Shown here piece after piece: positions 1 to 10,093 of a DNA stretch of 64,000 nt. The notes beneath the pieces are model-generated. The model saw only the letters and a program-made list of their open reading frames with translations, made no database searches and was not told the origin of the DNA. A program made the translations under genes and the position numbers. This DNA is from Enoplolaimus lenunculus. Taxonomy: Eukaryota > Nematoda > Enoplea > Enoplida > Thoracostomopsidae. Positions within the stretch are counted from its first letter, which is position 1. Each line of letters begins with the position of its first letter. The stretch is from the NCBI GenBank assembly GCA_030248215.1, contig JASANG010002578.1:62001-126000 (forward strand). Reading direction: 5' to 3'.

Positions 1-177
1 TTGTTATGTTTTGAAAACAGTAACTTGGTAAAGACCAAAACATTCCAGCGAAATAATCTTAAAGTTGTGTAATCTTGTCTTAGCTTTTATTAAACAATCA
101 GTTTAATTGTCTTGAAAATACTTTATTATTTATTCGAAAGAGCGTATTATACTAAAATGCCAGAACATGTTTTGCTT

Positions 178-386
178 GGTCCCATGTAAAGATCAGGGGC
201 GTAATATTTTTCTGTGGGACATGAATAGAATAAACTTAAGCTTTAGACTAATTCTTTTGCATGGGTTAGGTTTAGGCTTAGGCTTTAGGCTTAGGGATAA
301 AGTCATTCTTACGCCTATTCTTAGGCTTAGGCTTAGACATAATAACAAGCTTATAATAGTGTTACGCCCCTGTTCTTTACATTGGC
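178..386. mobile_element. hAT-like MITE with TTAGGC-like core
   Basis: The ends are inverted repeats: GGTCCCATGTAAAGATCAGG on the left and the complement of CCTGTTCTTTACATTGGC on the right. The flanks TTTTGCTT and TTTTGCTA form an 8-bp target duplication with one mismatch, as made by hAT transposases. The interior carries degenerate TTAGGC units. It has no coding capacity, so it is non-autonomous. Confidence 0.75.
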
Positions 387-480
387 TTTTGCTAGAAAGA
401 TCCAACAAAACTTTATTCTGTATGAACGATAAAGATGTCGACTAAAAACAATAATATACGTTTAACAATAGTATATACGG

Positions 481-700
481 TGGGTGGCGTTGGTGGAAAT
501 CTGGTGGCGTTGGTGGAAATCCGGTGGCGTTAGTGGACATCGGGTGGCGTTGGTAGACATCCGGTGGCATTGGTAGAGATCCGGTAGCGTTGGTGAAGAT
601 CCGGTGGCGTTGGTGGAGATCCGGCGGCGTTGGTGGAGATCCGGCGGCGTTGGTGGAGATCCGGCGGCGTTGGTGGAGATCCGGTGCCGTTGGTGCGGGT
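481..700. repeat. 20-bp minisatellite, 11 units
   Basis: Eleven head-to-tail units of exactly 20 bp, consensus CCGGTGGCGTTGGTGGAGAT. The three units just before the last one are nearly identical and the edges are more diverged, as expected from homogenisation inside the array. Open frames across it exist only because the unit lacks stops. A shorter, more diverged relative in the opposite orientation lies near 10131-10265. Confidence 0.92.
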
Positions 701-1054
701 TGTATATTATCCACACCAACACGAGCTCATTCACCCACTGACAGTTTACCCAAGAAACAATTTTGGTAATTATTCACATCAAGGTGGTTTTAATAATTCT
801 GATTCGTTTTTAAACTCTAATTAGTGATGAGGATATTATAATTTTTATATCTTTATATCCGGCAATTCTTTCCGGTTATTTGTTGTTCAACATCAACTCT
901 GACTCGATAGTTCGTTTATCTTCGCGTCATACACGGTCTCCTTAACGTTGTTTGGCAATGCTTCTTGCAAGCCTCTATTCATCATCATGTTATCCAGCTC
1001 TCTGGTAATGGGGCCATCTTACGCACAAAATTTTTTGTTGAAATACTTCATTAA
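701..1054. other. Unassigned intergenic DNA
   Basis: No gene, RNA or complete element seen. It ends at the TTAA flanking the next MITE. Confidence 0.5.
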
Positions 1055-1307
1055 CCCCTTCTCACATTGAGTTGCCTGTAGGCAACTCAGCGCAGTGTAT
1101 ATGCGTTAAATAATATATATCGCACCGTGTTTAACAATTGTAACACGTATACATAATAATAAATCACCACAAGACGTGAGAGCGACCTCGGGGTCGAGCG
1201 TCAAGCTCCTATAGCTGAGCGGTGATGGTATACGCCATCCACTCCAGTCACTGGAGTTCGAATCCTAGCACAAAGTAGGTCTGATTGGAAATAGAAAATA
1301 TTCATGT
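1055..1307 (+). mobile_element. TTAA-flanked MITE with tRNA-like core, 5' part
   Basis: It begins CCCCTTCTCAC directly after TTAA and follows the same order as the intact copies at 9424, 42152 and 49147: end repeat, AT-rich segment, ACGTGAGAG, tRNA-like block, then ATATTCATGT. At that point the (ATTTGT)n tail of a LINE begins. The missing right end, GTGAGAAAGGG followed by TTAA, lies 8 kb away at 9250-9264, so the LINE inserted into this MITE. Confidence 0.75.
1200..1275 (+). other. tRNA-like block with A-box and B-box motifs
   Basis: TAGCTGAGCGGTGATGG resembles a pol III A box and GGAGTTCGAATCC matches the B-box consensus. The spacing fits a tRNA, but I could not draw a sound acceptor stem or anticodon arm. 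It is therefore a tRNA-derived module inside a repeat, not a supported tRNA gene. Confidence 0.55.
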
Positions 1308-1439
1308 TGTATTTGTATTTGTATTTGTATATTGATATTGAGCAGTAAGTAATGGAATAGATGTAAAAATAACAAATACAGAAAACGAAACAATAGCATT
1401 GGTGCTCAATAAAATTAAGGCTAGAAAGGGAACGAAATC

Positions 1440-2115
1440 CACTAATATCTAACTTAAGTTTCGGTCGAATTTGAGAAATTTGGTCAAATCAACTTTGGTT
1501 AGGCTATTCTTGAAAACCGAGAACGTAGGGGATAACACAATTTCACCAATTGAATTCCAAACATCAATTGTTCTTACACTTATGTTATTACGTAAACAGA
1601 TATTATTAAACTTTGGTTTTGTCAGTTTCCTAGAATTTCCACGCGTTCTGCTATTCAGTGAATAGTTGAAAAATTTTGAATGTGCTATTGGTCCATTTCT
1701 TAATGACTTAAAAACAGTGAACAGATCAGCTCAGAGGCGACGAAACTCTAGTGGGTCTAGGTGCAGAAACTGTAGTCGTTCTTTATAACTTAGTGCAGGC
1801 ATTTGCATGCGCTGAAACAGACGTCTAGTGACATAACGTTGCACACGTTCCAACCTGTCTATTTCAGTTAGTGCTGTAGGAGACCACACGGTTGACAAAA
1901 AATCAAGAACAGGTCTGACATACGATTTATAACACAGCAACATGTTTGTAGAACTACAGTTTTTAAAGCAACGAAATAATAGGTTTATAGTTTTTAAACT
2001 TTTTGCAATGATTTTACTAATATGGCAATGAAATTTTAAATCTTTGCTTATGTATACGCCAAGATCCTTACAGTGGCTTAGTTTAGGTACAGGGATATTG
2101 TTATAGTATACTTAC
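1440..2115 (-). pseudogene. LINE ORF2, C-terminal part
   Basis: The minus-strand translation contains HCKDLGVYIS, then YKSYVRPVLDFLSTVWSP and IDRLERVQRYVTRRL, then after an in-frame stop at 1731-1733 a block with TRGNSRKL and IDVWNSIGE. These are the conserved end regions of CR1/Jockey reverse transcriptases. The block ends in NLS and a stop near 1450. The upstream RT lies beyond the LTR fragment, at 4151-4986. The internal stop shows that this is a decayed copy. Confidence 0.8.
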
Positions 2116-2315
2116 GCAATGGATTTTTATAACCAAGATGTAAGGTCGCAAGCAAACGCATCTCGTGTAGGTTCATCTATATTAAGCCATGCGCCACGTG
2201 CGAGTACCTTAATAGCTTGCCCATAGTCACCTACGCCTTCTCTACTTTGTTGTTTGCGACATACTAACTCATTTCTTTTAAATTTTTCTCTGGTGCTTGC
2301 AGTAACTCTACAAGT

Positions 2316-2717
2316 TTAGCCGTTTGCTGAGTAACTACGCTTCGTGGCATCAGGTAGTCCGCGATAACATTCAAGCGCGGTGCCTCTTAGGTAGGCCGGT
2401 AGTACTTTAGTTTTCCGAGCCTCATTCCAGTTATTGGCATTGGCTACAAGTTCAAAAAGTTCGAACCACTGTTTAAAATCTTCCCCAATTTTTCCATGAT
2501 ATAGTGCAAGATCGGTTTGGTATGTGACAGATGTGCGAGAAGTAGTATCTAAATCTGTAATTTGCTCTTGGAGTACAGCAACATTTTTATTTGTTTCCGT
2601 TTGATTGCTTAAAAGGTGTGAAATTTCTAGATTTTGTCTTTCTAGTGCTCGCAAAATGCTATCTGTGCGCTCCTTCCCCTTGAAAGATGTAGTGGGAGCA
2701 GGGTCCTCCTTAGACAT
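2316..2717 (-). pseudogene. Gag-like fragment of the LTR element (fossil)
   Basis: The first half of this 133-residue frame is a predicted coiled-coil stretch (LERQNLEISHLLSNQTETNK). The second half, with FKQWFELFELVANANNW followed by KVLPAYLRGTALECYRGLP, matches the helical capsid core shared by retrotransposon Gag proteins. It is part of a broken element. Confidence 0.6.
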
Positions 2718-3128
2718 TGAGTCCGGTTTAGACCAGGGCGCTTAAGAATTATTTGGAAATATGGTATATACCGGCGGGTACGGAATGGTAAAGCAAAAAT
2801 CGGGAGCGAGGTGGGCTCCGGAGATGAACGAGGTACGTTCGAAGGCTTCTGGGGGCGCCCAGAATAGCTTCTGGAACTAAACGGACTCGGGTATGAAGGA
2901 CGTGCTAAAGTGTGATGTTGCCTAACTAAAGTATTTTGTTTTATTTATTGTGAGTTTGTTAGTATGGTTAAATTAAGTCAAATTAATTTAGTAAGTGTGC
3001 TCAATTTTCAACTTAAATATGTTGGTTAGGGTTGTTCTGTTAACGTGCCTGTTACGGGGAACTGATAGTTTTATCTACTGATAGTACCATGGTTTGAATT
3101 TTTTAATCCCCAGTACGACCTCCAAAAA

Positions 3129-4117
3129 TGTAACGCTTGCTTCAATAATTATATTACTTACCGGGTATACTTGCGTTACGTGTAGGTAATCGTACTCTGC
3201 CAATCGACAAGTAAATACTAGCACACCGTTTTGATTGAAAAACAGTCAAAACCTTGATCTTTAACAGCTAACTAAAACTTTAAAGTGATAGCGTTTTAAC
3301 AGCGCGCAGTTGCTGACGAGGTTCAAACAAAAATTCCAAAGTGCGAAGAATAGCCAAAAACCGTACTGTAGATATCCAGCCCACAGATTTTTAAACAATC
3401 TCTTATATATCATAATTTTTACAAAACTATCGGTATAGTGGCATTAACATTCCATTGAATCTTACAAAAATGTCACCATATTTCCAACTTGAAAACTATT
3501 TGCAAATCCTGAATCATTTCATAAATTTTGTATCGATCCAAATATAATGTTTTTAAATAATTATTTCTAAAACTTTTGCACAATAAATTAAACCGTGATG
3601 AATTCAATTGAACTTAGTTGAATGTCAAATACTAACGGAGAAAAGAATCATATTTTCAGTGCGTAATTTCACAATATATAATATATATAGAAAACCCGGA
3701 AATTCCGTCGTCTTTAACGCTAGGGTCATAAACGTTACAGTATTCATACGAGTATGAAAACAGGCCACCAGCGAGGACCACCCACAACGGTTAGCCAAAC
3801 CCAATTTCCCTCATCTTCCAAATTTACAAAACCACTTTGGGTATTGAAATTTTAAAGTTGTAAAATTTTATTTCAATTTACCTTCAGAAAATAATTCGAT
3901 TTCCGATTTCCATTTTGTATATAAAATTTAAAATACCGTATCCCACGTGTCAAAATATCTTTAAACACTGTTTTCTCACACTCTTATGTGTTGAATTTTA
4001 GTTTGGTAACCTGAATTGACCTTTTAAAATGAATTGACTTTTTGAACTAGTTTTAAAATTTACTTTTACTAGTTGTGTAAAATTTTCGTTTTCCATTTCC
4101 TTTCTGAGCGTGTTACA
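3129..4117 (-). repeat. Probable long terminal repeat (fossil)
   Basis: On the minus strand the block opens with TGTAACACGC and closes with AAGCGTTACA, which are TG...CA borders of the LTR kind. It is directly followed by TTTTTGGAGGTCGTACTGGG, a stretch of the style seen at the start of the internal region of Gypsy-like elements. Length is about 990 bp. No second copy lies in the window, so its age cannot be estimated from LTR divergence. Confidence 0.5.
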
Positions 4118-4150
4118 CTATATTAAAAAGTAAATGGGTGATTCTTACTT

Positions 4151-4986
4151 CCACACCCTGGACGCAAATTATTGTGGACGATGCAATACAGCTGCCAGTT
4201 TTGTGTCCATAAGAATAAACTGCCTAGAGCTGCTTACAGTTGCTTCTGTTCAACACAATTTTTATCAAAACTAACAAACAATTTAACATCATCAGCAAAA
4301 ATTTTGCAATTAACATTAGACCCGGACAATACAATATCATTTATAAACATCATAAACAATATTGGACCAAGAACACTGCCTTGCGGTACACCAGACACAA
4401 CTGGACGTTCATCAGAGTAATTCGTTGAGATAAAAATTCCTTTATCCATTGCAAAAGGTGACCTGTTATACCAAAACGGTGTCAAATGCTTTCGCAAAGT
4501 GCATATAAGCTATGTCTACAGACATTTGCTTGTCTACATCAGACGACCATTGTTTTACGGATTCTAATAATTGAGTACACGTAGATTTACCGGGAACGAA
4601 ACCATGTTGATCCATGGTTATCAAGTTGTGTTTTGTCAGTAATGTTCTTACACAATCACAAACAATAATTTCCATTACTTTACAACATGCAGACAGTATG
4701 GAAATTGGTTGATAATTTAGAGGATCACTCGGTTCTCCTTTTTTATAAACTGGGATAACGTATGCTTGTCGCCATGCAGCAGGTAATGCTCCAGTTATAA
4801 ACGATTGTTCATAAATATGTGACAGTGGGCATGACGCGGCATTTTTTATTTGTTTTAGAAAGGATTGACTAAAGCCACCAGGCGTGAGACTTTGTTTTGG
4901 TTTTAGCTTATCAATGGTTTGTTGACAGTGAAAGCGGTAAAGAAACCAAGAAATCGTAGTGGTTGTAGGTGGCTCTGCCACAGTTA
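4151..4986 (-). pseudogene. LINE ORF2, reverse transcriptase core
   Basis: The minus-strand translation gives PGGFSQSFLKQ, AYVIPVYKKGEPSDPLNYQP, a degenerate AKAFDTV region, then in another frame VVSGVPQGSVLGPILF and CKIFADDVKLF, and the palm-domain continuation near 4150-4235. These are RT motifs 1 to 5; the usual FADD box is present. The frame change near 4480 shows decay. The LTR fragment cuts it off on the 3' side, and the insert at 4987-6153 separates it from the linker. Confidence 0.85.
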
Positions 4987-6153
4987 AACCTTTTTCAAAC
5001 TAAAAACTAAAACTAAAAATAAAACCTTAAATTAAAACCACACCTTAAGGGAGTACCTGGCTCCACCTAGTCTCTCTTAGAACTTAAGTTAGGCTTAGGC
5101 GTTGCTACAAGGCGTAGAAATTGTAGAATCGATGCTATGGCGGCTGTGTCCGCAATGAAAACTTACTTGGGCTCTGCGTGGCCGTATAATGTTGTTGAAT
5201 ATTATTTCATATCATATTGGCCTACGCTGCGGATAACGACATAGCTAGGCTATGTCAGCATCAATATGGTGCTTTAGTATTGTGTGTGTCTCGGGTAGTA
5301 TTGTTCTTGTTGTTGGGAAAAGTGTACCGGGTGCGTGGCTCTGGACCTCAACCGCATAGCGGACACCCGATTGTGGGTGTCGACAATATGCAAATGAGGT
5401 CGAGATGCATATGGGTAGCCGGGACCGGAATCATTATTATTATTATTATTATAGAGCTAGTACGGATCGGTTGTGTTATTTTTCGGCGAAATCTGAGTAT
5501 TCCTATATTTTATTTGTTGGACGTGTTACACGGTTGGAGCTTTGAACGGACCTTGGGTAAGTAAGGATTGAATTGAATTAGTCTAAGATTGTCACGGTGG
5601 CACAAGGATGTGAAGGAAATCAGGCATTACGGATATAGTCGTGTTGCGCAAGGCGCAGGATTACCCAGTATAGAATACTGGTGTTATGTGTTAACCGGAG
5701 AACTTGGGATTTGTACGGAGAACCTGGGGAAACGTAGTCTAATAAATCTAACGGGGTTAGATTTATTATTCTATAACGGATTGGGCCAAATCTAACGGGG
5801 TTTGATTGGTCGGTAAAATTTGGTGTATCTCTAACGGGGTTAGAGTGCACGGTTTAACAGGGTGATTCTAACGGGGTTAGGATTGCACGGATTCTGGAAA
5901 AGAGTAAAGTATTGGTGTCGGTAAAGCCAGTGACTGGATTAAAACAGGTTCAAGCGTCGGCTTTAAGGATTCCGGCTCAGGTTGCCAGTTAAATTGCATA
6001 ACCTGTGATTTACTGGTGTTAAATATTGGGTGTTATAACGGATTTGGGAAGGTTCAGTAAACATTTACCGGCCGCGTTTACTAAATCAGAGCGATAAGCA
6101 TACATCAAGGAAAGAACTGCATAACGGATACAGGATACAGGACTGAGTCAAAA
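4987..6153. mobile_element. Unclassified insertion in the LINE, 6-bp duplication
   Basis: The LINE frame ends at 4986 and resumes at 6154. CACAGT occurs at both junctions, which fits a 5- or 6-bp target duplication. The 1.17-kb insert has an A-rich left end, a short (ATT)n run near 5433 and a cluster of TAACGGGGTTAG motifs on the right. No protein domain, TG/CA border or long inverted end was recognised. It may be a non-autonomous LTR element or an unusual retroposon. Confidence 0.5.
5746..5885. repeat. Cluster of TCTAACGGGGTTAGA-like palindromes
   Basis: Four copies of the near-palindrome TCTAACGGGGTTAGA start near 5748, 5788, 5829 and 5869, spaced about 40 bp apart. The spacing is regular but the sequence between them is not repeated. 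Such arrays can be binding sites; here no factor can be named. Confidence 0.7.
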
Positions 6154-6519
6154 TCACGAACTTCTCACAGTGGTAACTTTTGGGAAGCAAGATTGTGGTA
6201 AATTTTGGTTATCGCTCATAAATACAGGCGCGAATGATTTTGCAAGGATTTCAGATCTACTTTGATCTTCTGTGTGTAAGACTAGTGCGGCATCTTTCAG
6301 AGCACTTACATCAGGACGCCAATTTATGCTCCTATTAACGTACTTAAAAAGATTTGCTTTATTTTTTCTAGCCAATAGGGAATTTTCACGATTGCATTTA
6401 AACTTTTCTATTACTTTAACACGTTTTAGACAAAAACTGTTGTATGTAGAATAATTTCCAGTGCGTTAAGAATTTCTCCAAAGTTTAGCCTTTTTCTTTA
6501 ACGTTTTCCTGATATATAA
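6154..6519 (-). pseudogene. LINE ORF2, endonuclease-RT linker
   Basis: The minus-strand translation shows YIRKTLKKKAKLWRN, then LFKYVNRSINWRPDVSALKD and SEILAKSFAPVFMSD, the typical region between endonuclease and RT in CR1-like elements. It has one internal stop. It joins the endonuclease across the Harbinger-like MITE and the RT across the insert at 4987-6153. Confidence 0.8.
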
Positions 6520-7193
6520 TGCGGGGTTCACGTTATAACCGGGGCAGCTTGGGACACGTTTTGTCCCTATTAGACAATTGGGTAACATTTTGTCTGCTAA
6601 TAGACCCTATATCATATTCAAAAAGTCGTATTTGTCTCCTATCATCATGTGTAGGTCACCTTTTGTCCTTCAATATCATATGACATTAGGCGTATTGTCA
6701 GCGAATATCATATGATATATTTTCAAATGTCTGCATACTTGAGGTAAAATACCCAAATTGTCCTGTTGAATATCATATGATACTAGAATTTGAAAATTGA
6801 ATTTTGGAATTATGAAGCTGTGGGTTTAAGCGATTTTGTGTCGGAAACGATTTGCAGGCGTGTATTTGGTATTTAAAGTACATTTGGGCCGCTGCCGTCC
6901 AACTTTTCATTTATTAGTACCCAAAGCTTACGCTGACCCGCTGAATATCATATGATATTCGTTGAAATTTTGGAATATCACATGATATTCGCATAAATGT
7001 CCCACAGTATCACGTGACATACAGCCCCTTGTACACATTGATCATTTGACAGCGGTGGGTTGTAAGTAAATGTCATATGACATTCGATTTTTGTCTGTTT
7101 ACCCAATATAAGAGCAGGAATTTTAACGTTAACGCCGAATCAGCATGGGACAAAGTGTGTCCCGCCTGCCCCGGTTATAACGTGAACCCCGCA
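6520..7193. mobile_element. Harbinger-like MITE inserted in the LINE
   Basis: The ends are inverted repeats of about 30 bp beginning TGCGGGGTTCACGTTATAAC. Both flanks are TAA, and the LINE reading frame continues across the site once one TAA is removed, which proves the 3-bp duplication. A 3-bp TTA/TAA target fits PIF/Harbinger. The interior has no gene but holds about eight ATATCATATGATAT-like palindromes. A relative with the same termini lies at 34321-34691. Confidence 0.75.
6605..7090. repeat. Palindrome cluster ATATCATATGATAT
   Basis: Variants of ATATCATATGATAT occur near 6609, 6688, 6707, 6770, 6945, 6972, 7006 and 7068. Each is self-complementary around CATATG, CACATG or CACGTG cores, which are E-box shaped. 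They are confined to the MITE. Confidence 0.75.
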
Positions 7194-7196
7194 TAA

Positions 7197-8090
7197 GGGA
7201 TAACAGTTCGTGCGCATATTTCTTTTTGGAACAAACAAATCAATGGCTGTATGTATAACAGACGATAACAAATACCACTTGTCATTAATGTTAGTAAGTG
7301 CATACATATGATCATTCCACGCAAACGAAGAAATGTACCTATTTATTGCAGTTATGTCAGCATTTTTGTAGTCGTCAGCCACGTACTTAATAGTTCTATC
7401 GACTGAATAAGAGCCAAGAATAGAGAAATCTACACTTAAATGATCAGAAATCTTTTCCTCTAAAGCTATGTCGAAAATATGTAAAACAGAAGTGCTTAAA
7501 ACTAAATCTAGAATATTATTTCCACGGGTATAAAAGTGCACTAACTGGACAAGACAACATTCGAGAATGCTTTTCATGAAAACGTTATAGCACACATTGT
7601 TTGGCCAACTGCAATGTTTCCAGTCAACATCAGGAAAATTTAGGTCGCCTATAATGCAAACAGGAAATACCGTGCTGCATTGTTGTTTTAAAATAGAACA
7701 TAAAGTTTTCGTATATTCGAAATTTGAATTTGGGGGCCTATACGTACAAATTAGCCGAAATCTGGAAGGTACATATAAATCTATTGATAATAATTCAATG
7801 TTATAAGTATTAATATCTACAAGCACGCATTTAATGCTTTTATGAACAAATATAGCAATACCCCCACCACGCGCTAATTCCCGATCTTTGCTGAAAATTA
7901 CATAGTCATGAGAATTAATCACGCAATTAGGAAAGTCGGAATGAAGCCAGGTTTCACACACAGCAATTATTTTATGCGTATTACTGTTTAATAGGGATTC
8001 AAGCATCGAAATTTTATTGAGAATACTATGAGTGTTTATTAAATTGCAGTTGATTTGTCCTGGTGATAAAGCTTTACGACTCGTTCCCAA
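7197..8090 (-). pseudogene. LINE ORF2, AP-type endonuclease
   Basis: The minus-strand frame is open for about 295 residues. It shows NLINTHSILNKI, the ETWL motif (ICETWLHSDFP-like), GGGIAIFVHK, YRPPNS, GDLNFPDVDW and ISDHLSVDF, which are the metal-binding and catalytic motifs of LINE apurinic endonucleases in the right order. The final residues of the open frame come from the MITE at 6520-7193, not the LINE. This is the best preserved part of the LINE. Confidence 0.9.
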
Positions 8091-8276
8091 ATCTAGTTTC
8101 CCGGGTTAGGACTGGAAACATTATCTTGTTCTACAACGGATACAACCATGTTGTTACTACTTCTTTGAAAGGAATAGTCAACGGGCATTCGTCGGCCTCC
8201 AACTAATTTACTGTTCTCTTTGAAGCAACCCTCATACTTCCATAGCTTTTCATTTATAACAACGTATTTACATCGA

Positions 8277-9196
8277 TTATTTGGACTTTGCATCATTTTG
8301 TCGTTCAGCTGAATTGATTTTTTTGCGCAAGATAGCTGACCTGTTTCTTTCTTCATGTGTCATTGAACGGCGAATATAGATGTGTTTGAATCTTTCGCTG
8401 GTTTTCAATTTGCATGCCTGTTGTAAGACAGATTTCACCACAGACGACGAGTATAGACGCACTCAAAAGTCGGGGGGCTGATGGTTGATTTGATGTAATG
8501 GAGGTTAGTGGTCGTTTAGATGTACTCAGGCTGCCCATGCGGAACACAGCTTAAGCGCTATTGTCTAGTCCTTGGATAATTGCAGTTCCTGATTCCAAAT
8601 CAGTTGAATGACCACGCTCAACTAAACCGGAAATTATACGACACAGCGAATGTGCGCATCATCCTCCAACGCCGGTGCGAACCAAGTCATTGTTGAGTCG
8701 GAAATTTTTTTGCAACGATTTCAGCGAGTGTTAACGTTCTTGTCACCCCCTCTGCTTGGCCTGCGCTTGGCTCAGAGCTGTCTGCAAGTGTAGTTGATAT
8801 GCTCCGAACGGCATTAGCAAGTTCATTGAGTTGAGTTTGGACGGCGCTAATGCGATCGTCGGATATATTTGGTGTAGTTTTTGGTCGCAATATTGGTCTG
8901 CACACAACACACAATATATGCACATAGTCTTTTCCTTGGATGCAGGCAACCTCTTGAGACGTCATGACAGCACATTTATAATTTATCCAGCGTTCGGAAC
9001 CGTCACACATTAAGCAGTGATTTCCACCTTCTTTCCCACACTCACAACATTGCGAAGATGACTGACGTTCAACTCGAGTGGCATTTGCGTTCGGTGATTG
9101 ACCAGCAGCAACGATTGTTGAGGGCGAATATGTTTTATCTTTATGTCGAAGGTGATCACGGGTTTGTAAGTTTGGTTGGGATTGATGTACAACCAT
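8277..9196 (-). pseudogene. LINE ORF1 with PHD-like zinc cluster, broken
   Basis: The part at 8687-9196 is open and contains CCECGKEGGNHCLMCDGSE followed by HILCVVC, a cysteine pattern like the PHD-type finger of CR1-group ORF1 proteins, then a heptad-like stretch (LNELANAVRSISTTL). Further on, RFKHIYIRRSMTHEERNRSA at 8277-8462 matches the usual end of this ORF. The frames do not connect, so the gene is broken. Confidence 0.7.
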
Positions 9197-9249
9197 TGTA
9201 AAATTTTAATGATTAAATATTATAAATGAGTTAGTATAAACCTGAATGC

Positions 9250-9264
9250 AAATGTGAGAAAGGG
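9250..9264 (+). mobile_element. Right end of the split TTAA MITE
   Basis: AATGTGAGAAAGGG followed by TTAA matches the right end of the intact copies (CATGTGATAAAGGG, TTAA). It completes the copy that begins at 1055. Confidence 0.65.
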
Positions 9265-9423
9265 TTAAAGTTGTTTTGGTTATATATTACCTAATAAATA
9301 TAATTTGGCAATATTCGGGGTTTTTTTTAATGGTAACGCAAAGCTATACTGAGTTGGTTAGATATTAGCATATTTTGAATAGTAAGTAATAATTTCAAGT
9401 GAATATATTTGACAAAATTTTAA

Positions 9424-9684
9424 CCCTTTCACTCATAGAGTGTACTATGAGCAACTAAATACAATAATGTAAGAGCAATACACACAGTGAGCAGTGTTTA
9501 ACATTTTTAACATATATGCGCAATGCAAAATCTTTGCAAGACGTGAGAGCCTACTAAGGCCCGAGCGTTAAGCTCTTATAGCTCAGTGGTCATCGTAAAC
9601 GCCTCCTACCCGTGAGACTGGGGTTCGAATCTTACCTTGAAATTACATCTTATACGAACTTGAAAATATTCATGTGATAAAGGG
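9424..9684 (+). mobile_element. TTAA-flanked MITE with tRNA-like core, intact
   Basis: TTAA stands at both edges. The termini are CCCTTTCACTCAT and the complement CATGTGATAAAGGG. The 261-bp interior has an AT-rich segment, GACGTGAGAG and a tRNA-like block at about 9565-9640 with TAGCTCAGTGGTCATCG (A box) and GGGGTTCGAATC (B box). TTAA targets with CCCTTT ends recall piggyBac elements; the class is inferred from that alone. Confidence 0.75.
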
Positions 9685-9717
9685 TTAATAAAGTTTTAAA
9701 CAATACTTTTCCTGCTT

Positions 9718-10093
9718 TGGTTAGATAATGGCTTACCTAAAAAGGCAATTTATTATTTCAAACAAATATAATTTGGCTATATTTCAAGAACATAACACAC
9801 TTCACACAGAGTGATTAACGGTTACAATCTAGATTCAAACAATTATATTTTTGTAAATTTTTAAATAATGCTCTTGCTGGTTTACTTGGATAACAGTTTA
9901 CCTAGAAAAGTAATTAAATATTTCAAATGAAAATTGTTTGTTAATACAACACTACTTTTGCTGAATTGTAGACAAAAGTTGCCCTGAGTTGGTTTACGTT
10001 ATTTTGAAAATATGTAAGCATCTCAATAATGCAATTTGACAATATTCCAATGACACAAGACACTTTATACAGAATGATTAGATGGTACAAATC
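9718..10093. repeat. Diverged direct repeat of about 250 bp period
   Basis: The stretch ATATTTCAAGAACATAACAC with its downstream GAGTGATTA at 9778-9840 recurs in altered form at 10031-10093. GGTTA...TTACCT motifs precede each. An old tandem duplication; no gene. Confidence 0.45.

Larger units (their letters stand above)
2116..4117 (-). mobile_element. LTR retrotransposon fragment (fossil), minus strand
   Basis: It lies between two parts of the LINE reverse transcriptase, so it is younger than the LINE. On the minus strand it shows one LTR-like block (3129-4117), a leader and a Gag-like frame. The second LTR and pol are not present, so it is incomplete and broken. The family is uncertain; the Gag style fits Ty3/Gypsy or a relative. 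Confidence 0.6.
1308..9249 (-). mobile_element. CR1-like LINE, complete in outline but broken and interrupted
   Basis: Read on the minus strand from 9249 down to 1308, the parts come in order: ORF1 with a PHD-like cysteine cluster, an AP-type endonuclease, the linker, a reverse transcriptase with its ADD motif, the conserved C-terminal block, and a 3' tail of short AAATAC-type repeats. This order and the wording of the domains fit the CR1/L2 group of the Jockey superfamily. It sits inside a TTAA MITE, with a possible short ATGT duplication at the junctions. Three later insertions interrupt it. Several stops and frame changes make it inactive. Confidence 0.85.

Noticed and set aside
462-734. 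Two overlapping 90-codon frames with HQR and STNATG repeats
   Set aside because: Product of the 20-bp minisatellite, which lacks stops in several frames; no gene context.
9565-9640. A functional tRNA gene in the TTAA MITE
   Set aside because: Boxes are present but I could not form a proper acceptor stem and anticodon arm, and other copies have mutated B boxes.
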